Part shown: in pieces, positions 56,001 to 64,000 of the stretch
Layout of the letters: every line of letters starts with the position of its first letter
How positions within the stretch are numbered: position 1 is the first letter of the stretch
NCBI RefSeq assembly: GCF_016920785.2
Contig: NW_024609881.1
Location: forward strand, 49,818,710-49,882,709
Reading direction: 5' to 3'
DNA length: 64,000 nucleotides
DNA from: Ixodes scapularis
Taxonomy: Eukaryota; Arthropoda; Arachnida; Ixodida; Ixodidae
Notes under the pieces: model-generated
The model's database searches: none
The model's input: only the letters and a program-made list of their open reading frames with translations
Told to the model about the DNA's origin: nothing
Position numbers and translations under genes: made by a program

Positions 56001-58166
56001 GCCGTGGGACACTCGAAGATTTTCTTATATTTACTTATTCTTTTGTTCGTCGTTATTTCACCCCGGGCTTGAAGAAAAGTTTGACAATAATATTAACCAC
56101 CGTTCGTCGTAGATAGTATGAACATTTAATCTCGCGAATGCTGCAAAACCTTTGGTCTGGTGAAATGCAGCTCCAGAACCACCTGATTGATGGTGACAGC
56201 GTACCGTTGGGTTTTCTAGAGAGACAAGATTAAAAAAGAAGGGAGCAACTATAGACCAACTCATGTTTACAAACAAACCGGAGCGCCCATGGCGGTACGT
56301 TACCGGCGCCGCGCATGCGCGGTGCGGTGGTGGAAAGAAGCGCAGAGTCCCGCATCAACAAACCATTGCAATGTTTTGTTGTCGGCGTCGGTGTGAGTCC
56401 TCGCTCTCTTTTTTCGCACCGGAATTCTTGATTTTGCGTCTTCTTGGCAATGTCTTACCACCTTAATGGCCTGAGCTAAAGATAATGAGGCCTCGTTGCG
56501 CCCCAAAACTCCCTGTAAACAATGTGACGTGTGGCGATTCATTCGCGTGAACGCCGCAGAATGGAAGCTAACAGCATGATGAGATTCTGCTCGCGGTTTT
56601 CAGCCGCAACACCACTTGGGCTGGAAAAGCGTGAACCGTAGCTGCGATGGTCGACAGTCGATACCAAAAATCGGAAGCGGAATTAGACCAAGTAAATCGA
56701 GCATAACAAGTCGGTGAAAGTCTCTGGTATCAATGATCAACATCTCCTTCTATCTAGTATTTACGCTTACACCAACCAACGTTGCTTACACCAACCAACC
56801 ATCAGCGTGTCGATCTATAAGACCGACACGCTGTGTACAAACAAGCCCGCGTTTGCGCGTGCGCCGAAACCGAATTCGCGTGAAGCTTCTACGCATGCGC
56901 AGTGCCGTCGACAGCGCCACCGCAGCTGTGTGACGCCAGGGCCGCGTGTTGGTCTTCCCATAAGTAATAAGTGCAGGCCTCAAAAAGATTATTAAGTTTA
57001 ATGGTTGGTTGCTGTAAGCAGGCTCGGCGTAAACGCTAGATAGAAGGAGATGTTGATCATTGTTACCAGAGGCATTCACCGACTTGTTATGCTCGATTTA
57101 CTTGGTCTAATTCTGCTTGCGATTTTTAGTATCGACTGTCGACCATCGTAGCTAGGGTTCACACTTTTCCAGCCCAAGCGGAGTTTGAACGAGCAGGAGC
57201 GTTTGAATGGGCAAACGACAGTTCGAACAATCAGGCGGCCTTTTGAACTTGAAGATGCACTGAACGTCGTCCGCCGGTGGTCCGTACAACTTGGCGGTTT
57301 TCCAGCGTTTATAGTGGAGCAACGCAAACATATCTGACAACCAGAAGTATCCATGAATTCAATCCAAGGTGCTTCCCGCACAAGCAGTCGTGGTCGGACG
57401 GCGTCTGATTTTCCTTTTTCACGTCACCTATTCACTTTCTACCACGAACCGTGCAGGCAGAAAACGCATGAAAACTGTCCTTCAGACCTTTCCCGACTCT
57501 TTTCATACAGCCCCTGCCGCGGCGTTTCGACAAGATGACGGCTTTTGTATGTTGTTGTTTTTTTTTTTTTTTTTTTTTTAAGCAACAGATGAATGCACGT
57601 ACCATATGGCGATTTCCGGCCACTGTCCCAGACTGGAAGTGCGCCCGACGCGCCACCGCCGCGCCGTGACGTAACAGAGCTGAGTTTGTGTATAACCACA
57701 GAGAGTGTTTGAACATTAATGGCTCACGCCTCCAGCGCCAATTGGTTCCAAGTGAGCATGCGTGGCGTTATCGTGTGGCGTGGGAAAGCTGGAGCTGGAA
57801 CTTTCGGCGTCTCACCTGTCGTGAGACGCTGAAAGTCGCGTCGGAGGCGACGCTGACGCGATTTATGTGGCGCTGCGTGTTTGCACCAGTCATGACGTTT
57901 GGGTGTGGTTTTGGGGGAGAGGGGCGCCTTGTTTTCCAGCTGATATTGTCGTAGTGCAGTCGATCGGAGGAACCAAATGGCAGTGTACGAAGCATGCCTT
58001 CGGATTCCCTTGTCTGTTCTCTGGTTGATAAAGCCCCGTCTGTTTTTTCAGGATGCTCAAAATATTGCCACGTGTGCAAGAAGAACCCCATCACCGCTCA
58101 AACGATGAATATGGGCCGACCAGGAGCGAAACAGCCCAAAATCATAGCTCGCGAACTGGGACACTT
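29768..58166 (+). CDS. Reprolysin-like (M12B) metalloprotease gene, tick type, 10 exons visible, 3' end beyond window
   Basis: Ten exons can be placed, each with acceptor and donor and with matching phases: 29768-29822, 30811-30989, 37335-37427, 37537-37663, 37907-37960, 39563-39693, 46624-46695, 47693-47835, 55537-55565, 58052-58166. About 332 codons in total. They give a signal peptide, a propeptide (IVYPRIIESRDLNGERTLYI, LSLEKSRVFSDNFVF) and the start of a zinc metalloprotease domain (EEFLVEVRIFADPSFG, VNQMYKQLTKPKVQFIV). This matches secreted, often salivary, tick metalloproteases related to venom reprolysins. The zinc site in the last exon reads ARELGHL, with Arg in place of the first zinc-ligand His of HExxH, so activity is doubtful. 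Remaining domains lie to the right. Recognition is by motif; no search was run. Confidence 0.75.
30811..30989 (+). CDS. Metalloprotease exon 2 (propeptide)
   Basis: Acceptor ATACAG, donor GTGAGT. Enters in phase 1, leaves in phase 0. Encodes IVYPRIIESRD, LYIRPGLVLSLEKSRVFSDN and EDDGVNRHEIL, the conserved propeptide start of tick metalloproteases. Confidence 0.78.
30990..33386. other. Intron 2, proximal part
   Basis: Contains several unassigned repeat-like blocks: 31250-31740 (short ORFs without motif), a possible LTR-like segment ending with AATAAACGCC near 32125, and ORFs at 32283-32680 without motifs. A purine-rich hairpin (GGAGGGGAAGGT / ACCTTCCCCTCC) lies at 33291-33361. Confidence 0.35.
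33387..33729. repeat. Minisatellite, about 13 units of 26-28 bp, palindromic core
   Basis: Units of the form CGCTAAATTTAGCG followed by GGGAAATTTTTC. The core CGCTAAATTTAGCG is a perfect palindrome in several units and degenerate in others. Lies in intron 2 of the metalloprotease. Confidence 0.88.
33746..33805. promoter_or_regulatory. Cluster of CRE-type TGACGTCA sites
   Basis: Perfect TGACGTCA at 33746-33753, 33758-33765 and 33779-33786, then an imperfect palindrome CACGTGACTTCACGTG (33787-33802). This is the consensus of CREB/ATF factors; a regulatory role in this intron is inference. Confidence 0.4.
33846..33895. repeat. GCCGACGGCGAC-type short tandem repeat
   Basis: GC-rich hexamer-based repeat (GACGGC/GACGCC). 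The Asp/Gly-rich frames across it are by-products. Confidence 0.8.
33896..37334. other. Intron 2, distal part
   Basis: No supported gene. A 156-codon minus-strand frame (34613-34143) has no recognised family. Poly-C plus (CA)n lies at 35013-35055 and poly-C at 36130-36156; each is followed by GAGCGNCTGGGTTCGAAA, so two copies of one repeat end here. Confidence 0.35.
37335..37427 (+). CDS. Metalloprotease exon 3 (propeptide)
   Basis: Acceptor CTTGCAG, donor GTATGA, phase 0 to 0, 31 codons. Encodes LEKNFYRDRNHSSVVFVDEE, corresponding to the NLYHD…HxSSV block of the family propeptide. Confidence 0.8.
37537..37663 (+). CDS. Metalloprotease exon 4 (propeptide)
   Basis: Acceptor TTTGTAG, donor GTAAGA, phase 0 to 1. 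Encodes RGILNNRFSIEPIASGRRSE, the GIL…I.P block that ends the propeptide core, then an acidic spacer. Confidence 0.78.
37907..37960 (+). CDS. Metalloprotease exon 5 (linker), GC donor
   Basis: 54 bases, acceptor CACACAG, donor GCAAGT (a GC-AG intron), phase 1 to 1. Encodes LDQSLCPAQDAGLSTIE. The lone cysteine could be a cysteine switch, which is speculative. Weakest of the propeptide exons because it lacks family motifs. Confidence 0.55.
37961..39562. other. Intron 5
   Basis: No gene recognised. An imperfect inverted repeat GATTGGCTATC / GATAGCCAATC occurs at about 38683 and 38770. A TTAAAGGGAAACGGAGC element end lies at 38865. Confidence 0.35.
39563..39693 (+). CDS. Metalloprotease exon 6 (start of protease domain)
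   Basis: Strong polypyrimidine acceptor, donor GTATGA, phase 1 to 0. Encodes EEFLVEVRIFADPSFGPKKT and DFIKYFGILMSQ, the first strand and helix of the M12B fold. Confidence 0.82.
40809..40843. repeat. Perfect hairpin, 13-bp arms, 9-nt loop
   Basis: ATGACGGCATGCC (40809-40821) and GGCATGCCGTCAT (40831-40843). Confidence 0.7.
41437..41780. mobile_element. MITE copy 2 of the 22834 family
   Basis: Same orientation and length class as 22834-23188. Ends GATGGACTAAATGTAAAAGC and, reversed, GATGGATTGATGCCAAAGCC. Confidence 0.75.
41953..43105 (+). mobile_element. 1.15-kb TTAAAGGGA-ended transposon carrying a THAP exon
   Basis: Inverted ends TTAAAGGGACCATGAAGGCA and TTAAAGGGAACATGAAGGCA. Internal TATA-like GTATAAAAG at 42319, then a THAP coding exon at 42523-42682 with a good donor. 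No catalytic domain, so it is a non-autonomous remnant or a truncated P-like element. No clear target duplication. Confidence 0.75.
42523..42682 (+). pseudogene. THAP zinc-finger exon (first half of domain)
   Basis: The ATG is followed by an in-frame TAA at codon 4, then an open THAP frame: CAVVGCAKGRLKTCGRSGDV, SLHKLPNDAAMRSIWLRAV. This has the first Cys pair, the aromatic/Pro strand and the conserved Trp. The donor AG|GTAAGT closes the exon before the CxxH half. THAP domains bind transposon ends in P-element transposases and in host factors. The stop argues for decay. Confidence 0.6.
43277..43656. mobile_element. 380-bp hAT-type MITE with perfect 30-bp TIRs and 8-bp TSD
   Basis: Both ends begin CAGGGTGTAAGATAGACAGG and are identical for 30 bp. 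Flanked by GCTTGTAC at 43269-43276 and 43657-43664. CAGGG termini and an 8-bp duplication are hallmarks of hAT elements. Perfect ends suggest a recent insertion. Confidence 0.9.
43917..45107. mobile_element. 1.19-kb element with long imperfect inverted ends
   Basis: Left AATTGACTCCGTAAGTG, then GGGTCCAAACAAACCGTTGC; right end reversed AATTGACCCCGTAAGTG, then GGGTCCAAACAAACCGTTGC, continuing GTTATGGAC / GCTATGGAC. Interior has no supported ORF. Confidence 0.7.
45351..45489. repeat. Tandem repeat, 3 units of 42-43 bp
   Basis: Units begin GCTCCAAAAGCCACTTTTGC at 45351, 45393 and 45436. On the minus strand it reads as FGAAK-type repeats, a by-product. Confidence 0.85.
45580..45687. repeat. 108-bp near-perfect palindrome
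   Basis: Arms of about 53 bp (AGCGCAAGGACAAGGACAGA … and its reverse complement) around GACTTGTAAGTC, with a few mismatches at GAAGGTGG / CCGCCTTA. Probably a small fold-back element. Confidence 0.8.
46624..46695 (+). CDS. Metalloprotease exon 7 (protease domain)
   Basis: Acceptor TTTCTTAG, donor GTACGT, exactly 24 codons, phase 0 to 0. Encodes VNQMYKQLTKPKVQFIVLSI, equivalent to the VNLRY…P.IQ…V.I block of the family. Confidence 0.82.
46741..47646 (-). mobile_element. TIR element (about 0.9 kb) between exons 7 and 8, related to 53554
   Basis: Ends carry ACGCGTCTTCGACTGG and, reversed, ATGGTGCCTGGAACGCGTCT. The interior at 46840-47000 reversed matches 53715-53880, for example GACAGTCCACGGAA and CCGCCAGGATCGCGACA. 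Confidence 0.6.
47693..47835 (+). CDS. Metalloprotease exon 8 (protease domain)
   Basis: Acceptor TTGTTCCAG, donor GTAAGC, phase 0 to 2. Encodes RWLIDACGTVETFYEYANAT and EDTQDAIIYVSS, the helix and core strand (D.v.l.t) before the active site. Confidence 0.78.
47868..47992. mobile_element. 125-bp palindromic element
   Basis: GTTTTGGTAAATCGTTTCGATA at the left pairs with TATCGGAACGATTTACTAAAAC at the right; the interior pairs partly. Copies of GATTTACTAAAAC flank the next element. Confidence 0.6.
47993..48462 (+). mobile_element. hAT-like NTS-type fragment
   Basis: Starts CAGTGTTGGCGGGAACGCGT and has many GTAACG repeats, typical of certain hAT MITEs. The expected inverted right end is absent. 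GATTTACTAAAAC occurs on both sides (47980-47992 and 48463-48475). Confidence 0.5.
49450..49600 (+). mobile_element. Fragment of the 'TATACACCAACTCA' family
   Basis: Ends GAGTTGGTGTATA. CGCGCATGCGCAGTGCCGAC and the nearby GCGCCACC match 56880-56930. Confidence 0.5.
51560..52687 (+). mobile_element. 'TATACACCAACTCA' TIR element, copy 2 (1,128 bp)
   Basis: Ends TATACACCAACTCA and TGAGTTGGTGTATA. The cleanest copy; lacks the nested MITE of copy 1. No transposase ORF. Confidence 0.8.
53554..53958 (+). mobile_element. 405-bp MITE with TAGTATGGTGCCTGGA ends
   Basis: Inverted ends TAGTATGGTGCCTGGAACGC and TAGTATGGTGCCTGGAGCGC. The interior matches the element at 46741-47646 in reverse. Confidence 0.75.
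55537..55565 (+). CDS. Metalloprotease exon 9 (29-base micro-exon)
   Basis: Excellent acceptor (CTTTCCTTTCAG) and donor (GTATGT). Enters in phase 2 and leaves in phase 1, the only frame joining exons 8 and 10. In that frame it encodes LPHRRGAED. Very short, so identification rests on splice signals and phase. Confidence 0.5.
55566..58051. other. Intron 9
   Basis: Contains element copy 3 (56250-57694). No gene seen in 55640-56249 or 57700-58051; the latter includes an inverted repeat around GGCGTCTCACC / CGTGAGACGCTG (57808-57832). Confidence 0.4.
56250..57694 (-). mobile_element. 'TATACACCAACTCA' TIR element, copy 3, internally rearranged
   Basis: Reverse orientation relative to copies 1 and 2. 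Contains an internal inverted duplication: 56595-56760 and 57028-57175 are inverted copies (GATCAACATCTCCTTCTATC against GATAGAAGGAGATGTTGATC). Probably two partial copies joined head to head. Confidence 0.7.
58052..58166 (+). CDS. Metalloprotease exon 10 (first half of zinc site)
   Basis: Acceptor TTTTTTCAG, donor GTGAGT, phase 1 to 2. Encodes GCSKYCHVCKKNPITAQ, then PKIIARELGHL. The last residues correspond to the HExxH helix, with Arg (CGC) where the family has His (CAC). The rest of the motif (GxxHD) must be in the next exon, beyond the gypsy insertion and outside the window. Confidence 0.72.
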
Positions 58167-58973
<807 letters not shown>

Positions 58974-59209
58974 AAGGAAGAAGAAGTGGCACGGACAGAC
59001 AGGCAGGGGTTTGACCAAGCGCGCGCTCGGCACGGGCGCTTCTTGAATGCTGTACCGCCATTCATACTGGTCGCATTTTCCTCCTATCTTCTATTAAATC
59101 TCTTTTATCAACGTCTCAACACTTGGTGGAGGTGCGCTAGCGATCCCCAACCTGATCATCTGGTAATTCCGACCTGGAGCTGCGTAGCGGAAGGTCGACT
59201 GTCACAACC

Positions 59210-60454
59210 ATGAACGACGATAACGGGAATGTAAGAGACCAGCGCCCCACCAACACTTCAACGGTCAAAACTCGCCAACGTGACCCCCAGGATTTCGCCG
59301 GTTCAGCCGACGCTGACGTCCTGAACTGGCTCCAAAATTACGACCGGGTGAGCCAACACAACCGTTGGGACGACACCATCAAACTCGCCAACGTCGTATT
59401 TTTCCTCAAAGGGACTGCACTCCAATGGTACGACAATCACGAGGAAGAAATTAATTCATGGGATGCGTTCAAAACCGCCTTCGCAGACGTCTTCGGTACA
59501 CCTGAAAGCAGAAGACAACAAGCGCGGGACAAACTCTCCAGAAGATACCAAGCCCCCTCCGAAACATCGACGTCCTACATCGAGGACGTCCTTCGCCTCT
59601 GCGGACGTGTCAACGCAGCTATGCCGGAGGATGAAAAAATCAAGCACCTTTTCAAAGGATTATCCCAAGGGCTGTTTTCCATCGTCGCACCCAGGTCACC
59701 TCAGACCGTGCAGCAGCTCATTGCAGAATGCAAGCATTATGAAGACCTTCAAAATGGTCGGATCTCCAACACCGGATTTGAACGGCTCCCTCAAGTTTCA
59801 ACTACAACTGCCGACACTGACCTCCCCAATCTCATCAGGCGAATAATTCGAGACGAACTACGCGACTTCTTGGGATCCCTGCGCCTCTCAGCCAATTCTT
59901 CAATCTCGCAACCCGAGGCGCCTAAGATTGAACAGGTAATCAAAGACGAACTTCGTGCTGCCCTTCGTCCTATTTCTTCGTCGTCTCCCACATGCATGGC
60001 ACCATCGACTTCCTCACCACCCATCTGCTCTTTACAGCACTCAGCACCACATATTTGCGCTCTGCAAACTTCTCACAACGTCTCAATTCCATCCACACGA
60101 TACCTATCACCCCGGCGGACAGAGGAATGGCGCACTCAAGATCAACGTCCGATATGCTTCTACTGTCACGCCCCAGGTCATATCATCCGCTACTGCCGAC
60201 GCCGCATGAATGCTGAAGCCTACAGTCGCACCCCACAGAATCAAACTCGACATTCTGACGACCACGACACGCGCCGAAATTTCGACAACCACGGCAGTTC
60301 CAGTGACCGCCGCAATTTTGACGACCATCGCAACACACGTCCCTTTCCAGCTGCTGAATTCCGACGTGGTCGATCACCCTCCCCCTATCCTCGACGAAAC
60401 CGCTCCGTCTCGCCGTTCACTGACGCTACTACCGTACTTCCGTCGTCAAACTAA
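59210..60454 (+). CDS. Gypsy Gag polyprotein (414 aa)
   Basis: The ATG at 59210 is 88 bases after the LTR end. Residues about 25-180 form the retrotransposon Gag capsid domain (GSADADVLNWLQNYDRVSQ, FLKGTALQWYDNHE, AFADVFGTP). A Ser/Pro-rich linker follows, then one CCHC knuckle at about residues 315-328 (CFYCHAPGHIIRYC) and an Arg/Asp-rich tail. Packages the RNA into particles. Ends in TAA overlapping pol by about 33 bases; pol is in the -1 frame. Confidence 0.9.
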   Translation: MNDDNGNVRDQRPTNTSTVKTRQRDPQDFAGSADADVLNWLQNYDRVSQHNRWDDTIKLANVVFFLKGTALQWYDNHEEEINSWDAFKTAFADVFGTPESRRQQARDKLSRRYQAPSETSTSYIEDVLRLCGRVNAAMPEDEKIKHLFKGLSQGLFSIVAPRSPQTVQQLIAECKHYEDLQNGRISNTGFERLPQVSTTTADTDLPNLIRRIIRDELRDFLGSLRLSANSSISQPEAPKIEQVIKDELRAALRPISSSSPTCMAPSTSSPPICSLQHSAPHICALQTSHNVSIPSTRYLSPRRTEEWRTQDQRPICFYCHAPGHIIRYCRRRMNAEAYSRTPQNQTRHSDDHDTRRNFDNHGSSSDRRNFDDHRNTRPFPAAEFRRGRSPSPYPRRNRSVSPFTDATTVLPSSN

Positions 60455-61665
60455 GCAGCGCAGCCTGTCTTAACAATGGAGCTCAGGCTGCACTACCGAC
60501 TCCGGTCCTAAATCCTCCTTACCTTGGCCCTACAACTATTACCGTCTACATTGGAGAAGAAAAACTTTTAGCATTAGTTGACACAGGTGCTGCAAAATCC
60601 TGCATTTCTAATCAGCTTCGCCGCCGTTTACACAAAGTGCTCACCCCTCCACCCGCTGGACATTTTCTACGGATGGGAAACAGTGAACTTGTGCAACCTC
60701 TTGGCTACTGCACCATCCCTATTTCTATCGGAGGCACTTCCTATATCATTTTGTGTACTGCACTTGCTAATTGTGTCGTCGACGTCATTTTGAGATGGGA
60801 TTTCTTGTCGGCCACCGAGGCATTCATTGACTGCGCCAGCCGCGAACTTCATTTGAGCACTCGGCAGACTAGTTACGACGTGTACGAAAATTCACCCATT
60901 TCGCTTCACACCGACGACGATTACCTCTTGCCCCCCCTTTCCGCTATTGCTATCACACTCCTGCCGGACCGTCCATTCGAAAGCACCTCTCGTTTCATTG
61001 AACCCATCCCCAACTTTGTCGCAAAGAAGCCAGTTATTCTTCCCTACTGCATCGCCACGACAACTCAAGGACAAGTTTCTCTTTTCGTCACCAACACATC
61101 TACTGAGTCGCAAATTGTTCCCCGTGGTGCACGTTTGGCCACTCTAACATCTCATTCTTATACCACGCTTGCAACGCTCTCCGAACTTACATCTACGAGG
61201 CTACAGTCAGCTGCCCAAAGCACCGCCACACAAGTTGCTAAAATGGTAGACTCTAGCTTGCCTCCTCACCAGAAGGAAGCCCTAACAAAGCTTCTTGTTT
61301 CGTATGAACAACTCTTCGATTTTAATAGCCGCTCTCTAGCTCAAACTTCGGTAGTCTGTCATCACATTGACACCGGCACAGCATCTCCCATTCGAAGCCG
61401 CCCTTATAAAATTTCACCCACCGAACGTAAGGCCATCGACGATCACGTCAGAGATATGCTCCAAAGAAACATAATCGAGCCTTCATCCAGCCCATGGTCG
61501 GCCCCTGTTGTTCTCACCAAGAAAAAAGACGGATCATGGCGATTTTGTGTAGATTACCGTCGACTTAACAAGATCATCACTAAAGACGTCTATCCCTTAC
61601 CTAGAATCGACGACACCCTCGACACTCTTCAGGGATCATCATTCTTTTCCTCCATGGACCATTAG
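60422..61665 (+). CDS. Gypsy Pol, 5' part: protease and RT fingers (frameshifted end)
   Basis: Open frame following the gag stop in the -1 frame, so Pol is probably made by -1 frameshifting. Protease with LALVDTGAAKSCIS (active-site Asp at about 60574). RT starts at about 61340: SPWSAPVVLTKKKDGSWRFC and VDYRRLNKIITKDVYPLPRI. At 61660 the motif-A sequence SSMD is followed by a one-base frame change that ends the frame in TAG. Confidence 0.88.
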
Positions 61666-63976
61666 AAGCGGTTATTGGCAAATACACATGGCCGACGCTG
61701 ACAAGCCAAAAACTGCTTTCGTTACACCCTCCGGCCTATACCAGTTTAACGTAATGCCGTTTGGCCTGTCCAATGCGCCTGCCACATTCGAACTCATGAT
61801 GGACAATGTGCTACGGGGTCTCACGTGGAGAACCTGCCTTTGTTACCTCGACGACGTAATTGTTTTCTCCGCCTCATTCAACGAGCACTTGCACAGGCTA
61901 GAAGTGCTGAATTGCTTTCTCACCGCCAATTTGCCACTAAACACAAAAAAATGTATCTTTGCAGCTCGCCAAATTCAGGTCCTCGGTCATATCATTAGTG
62001 CAGATGGCATTCGCCCTGATCCATCTAAATTACAAGCTGTTTCCGAATTTCCATCTCCGAAAAATTTAAAAGACCTTCGGTCCTTTCTCGACCTTTGCAC
62101 ATACTTCAGAAAATTTATACCCGGATTCTCCCACCTCGCTGAACCTCTCAACACGCTACTCCGTAACAACACCGCTTTCCAATGGAATCGCCCCCAAAGC
62201 AATGCTTTTCAAGCCCTGAAAACCGCCCTAACCAGTGTCCCAGTGCTCGGTCACTTCGTTCCTGGCTCTGACACTGAGATACGTACAGACGCCAGTGGCC
62301 ATGGCCTCGGCGCCGTACTGGCCCAGAACATTTCCGGTGTCCAGAGAGTAATCGCCTACGCCAGCCGCACAGTAACGAAAAGTGAACGGAACTATACCAT
62401 AACTGAACGCGAGTGCTTGGCCGTTGTGTGGGCGATCTCGAAGTTCCGTCCCTACCTATACGGCACACACTTCACTATTGTAACCGATCATCACGCCCTA
62501 TGCTGGTTAGCCACCCTAAAAGACCCTTCAGGAAGACTCAGACCTTGGTCCCTGAAACTCCAAGACTATAACTACACGATTCATTACAAATCTGGAAAAC
62601 GACACCTTGATGCTGACAGCCTTTCCAGATGCCCCCTTCCCCATGGGTCGCAATGTTCGAACTCCTCCGCCCACGAAGACACAACTGCTGTCCTGAGCTC
62701 CGTCAACATTGCAGAAGAGCAACGGTTCGATTCTTTATTGCACCCCATTATTCAATGCCTTGAAGGTGCTTTGCCGCATCCTTCTGTGCAAATTCAGCGC
62801 CGTGCCCGTCTTTTTCAACTCAGAGATGGCATTCTTTATAGGCGAAACTACGACACACAACAAGGACGGCCATGGCTTTTAGTGATTCCCCGCCGACTAC
62901 AAAAGGATCTTATCCAAGCAAACCATGACGACCCTACAGCTGGCCACCTTGGATTTTCTAAAACTTACTTTCGCATCCGAGGCAGTTTCTTTTGGACAGG
63001 CATGACCCGCAGCATCAGCAAGTACGTTCGAGCGTGCCACCACTGCCAGACCAAGAAACGTCCTACCACAAAGCCTCCAGGTTGCCTACAACCCCTTCCC
63101 CAACCACACCGCCCATTTGAACGCATCGGAATTGACTTCCTTGGTCCCTTTCCCCAATCCACTCGCAACAACAAGTGGATACTTGTTGCGAGTGACCATT
63201 TAACACGCTACGTCGAGACGGCCTCCGTTCCCGCCGCTACCGCCCACGAAGTCGCAAACTTTTTCATCCACTCGATACTGCTGCGCCATGGAGCTCCACA
63301 ATACATAATCACCGATCGAGGCACTCCCTTTCTATCCAACGTACTTGAAGATGTCCTCCGCCTTTCTTCGACTGTTCACAGCGTTACAACAGCCTACCAC
63401 CCACAAACAAATCGATTAACAGAGCGCTTCAACCATACTATCGCTGACATGGTTTCAATGTACGTAGCCGATCATCACGACAATTGGGACATCATCCTCC
63501 CCTACGTAACCTATGCATACAATACTGCACGACAATCTACCACGGGACACTCTCCCTACTACTTGCTCTATGCATCCGAACCCCTAACACCCCTTGACAC
63601 GATATTACCCTACCGACCTGACAACTTCATGCAACCCTACGCAGGGGAGATTGTCTCCAGAGCAGAAGACGCCCGTCAGCTTGCCCGCATCCGCACCCTT
63701 AAATCCCAGCAACAACAGAAACTGCGCTATGACGACCGCCACCTCCCCACTGCCTATAACATAGGTGACGAAGTCCTCTTGTGGTCTCCCCGGCGAGCAC
63801 CGGGCAAGTGCGAGAAGTTTCTCAAACAGTTTGTTGGCCCTTTTCGTGTCATCCGACAGCTTTCCCCAACCAATTATGAAGTCGAGCCCGTTACGCCGCA
63901 CCGCGACCTTCGCTCCAAGTCCTCCGACGTAGTACACATCAGCCGCATGAAGCCCTATTACCGCCAAGACTCATAA
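61666..63976 (+). CDS. Gypsy Pol, 3' part: RT palm, RNase H, integrase
   Basis: Continues Pol after the frameshift; the first in-frame ATG is 61688. RT: FGLSNAPATFELMM, then CYLDDVIVFS (catalytic YxDD). RNase H: RTDASGHGLGAVLAQ, TERECLAVVWAI, TDHHAL. Integrase: HHCC zinc domain (HLGFSKTYFRI … CHHCQTKKR), catalytic core with IDFLGPF, ITDRGTPF and TERFNH carrying D, D and E, and a C-terminal GPF/Y block (VGPFRVIRQL). All catalytic residues are present. The stop at 63974 is followed by the start of the 3' untranslated/LTR region. Confidence 0.9.
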
Positions 63977-64000
63977 TCTAAACGCGCCGGATGACCGGCA

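Overview
The window looks like nuclear DNA of an arthropod, most likely an ixodid tick. It has one split eukaryotic gene with introns of up to about 8 kb, and dense, nested retrotransposons, DNA transposons and MITEs. The gene resembles the reprolysin (M12B) metalloprotease family that is expanded in ticks. There are no bacterial operons, rRNA genes or CRISPR arrays. The tick assignment is inference from gene family and repeat content; no species marker is visible.

Layout. 1-1.6 kb: remnant of a Polinton/Maverick element on the minus strand (decayed major capsid gene preceded by a small basic pX-like ORF). 2.07-5.32 kb: truncated Ty3/gypsy element (Mag-like primer site) on the minus strand with one LTR, gag, protease, RT and RNase H; integrase and the other LTR are gone. 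5.9-6.3 kb: a MITE. 6.52-13.05 kb: a duplicated copy of the metalloprotease upstream region, split by a 5,592-bp Merlin-type DNA transposon that is a giant palindrome: two about 2.49-kb, nearly identical inverted arms, each with an ISXO2/DDE transposase gene, bounded by 27-bp terminal repeats and an 8-bp target duplication. 13-23.6 kb: LINE fragments, MITEs, tRNA-like sequences, a fold-back element and a microsatellite. 23.6-28.8 kb: a decayed I/Jockey-like LINE on the minus strand carrying a nested 880-bp MITE.

28.8-58.2 kb: the one convincing host gene, on the plus strand. It has a TATA-type promoter, a signal-peptide exon, propeptide exons and metalloprotease-domain exons. Ten exons can be placed with compatible phases (29768 to 58166), and the gene continues past the window. 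The last visible exon ends inside the zinc-binding motif and reads RELGH where the family has HELGH. Its introns hold a minisatellite with a palindromic core, clustered TGACGTCA sites, a THAP-encoding element, a hAT MITE with a perfect target duplication, and several other TIR elements.

58.97-64 kb: a well-preserved Ty3/gypsy element (gag, protease, RT, RNase H, integrase; one frameshift visible) in the next intron, running off the right edge.

How parts relate: the locus is a host protease gene whose introns and duplicated promoter have collected transposons. The most unusual object is the palindromic two-transposase Merlin element.
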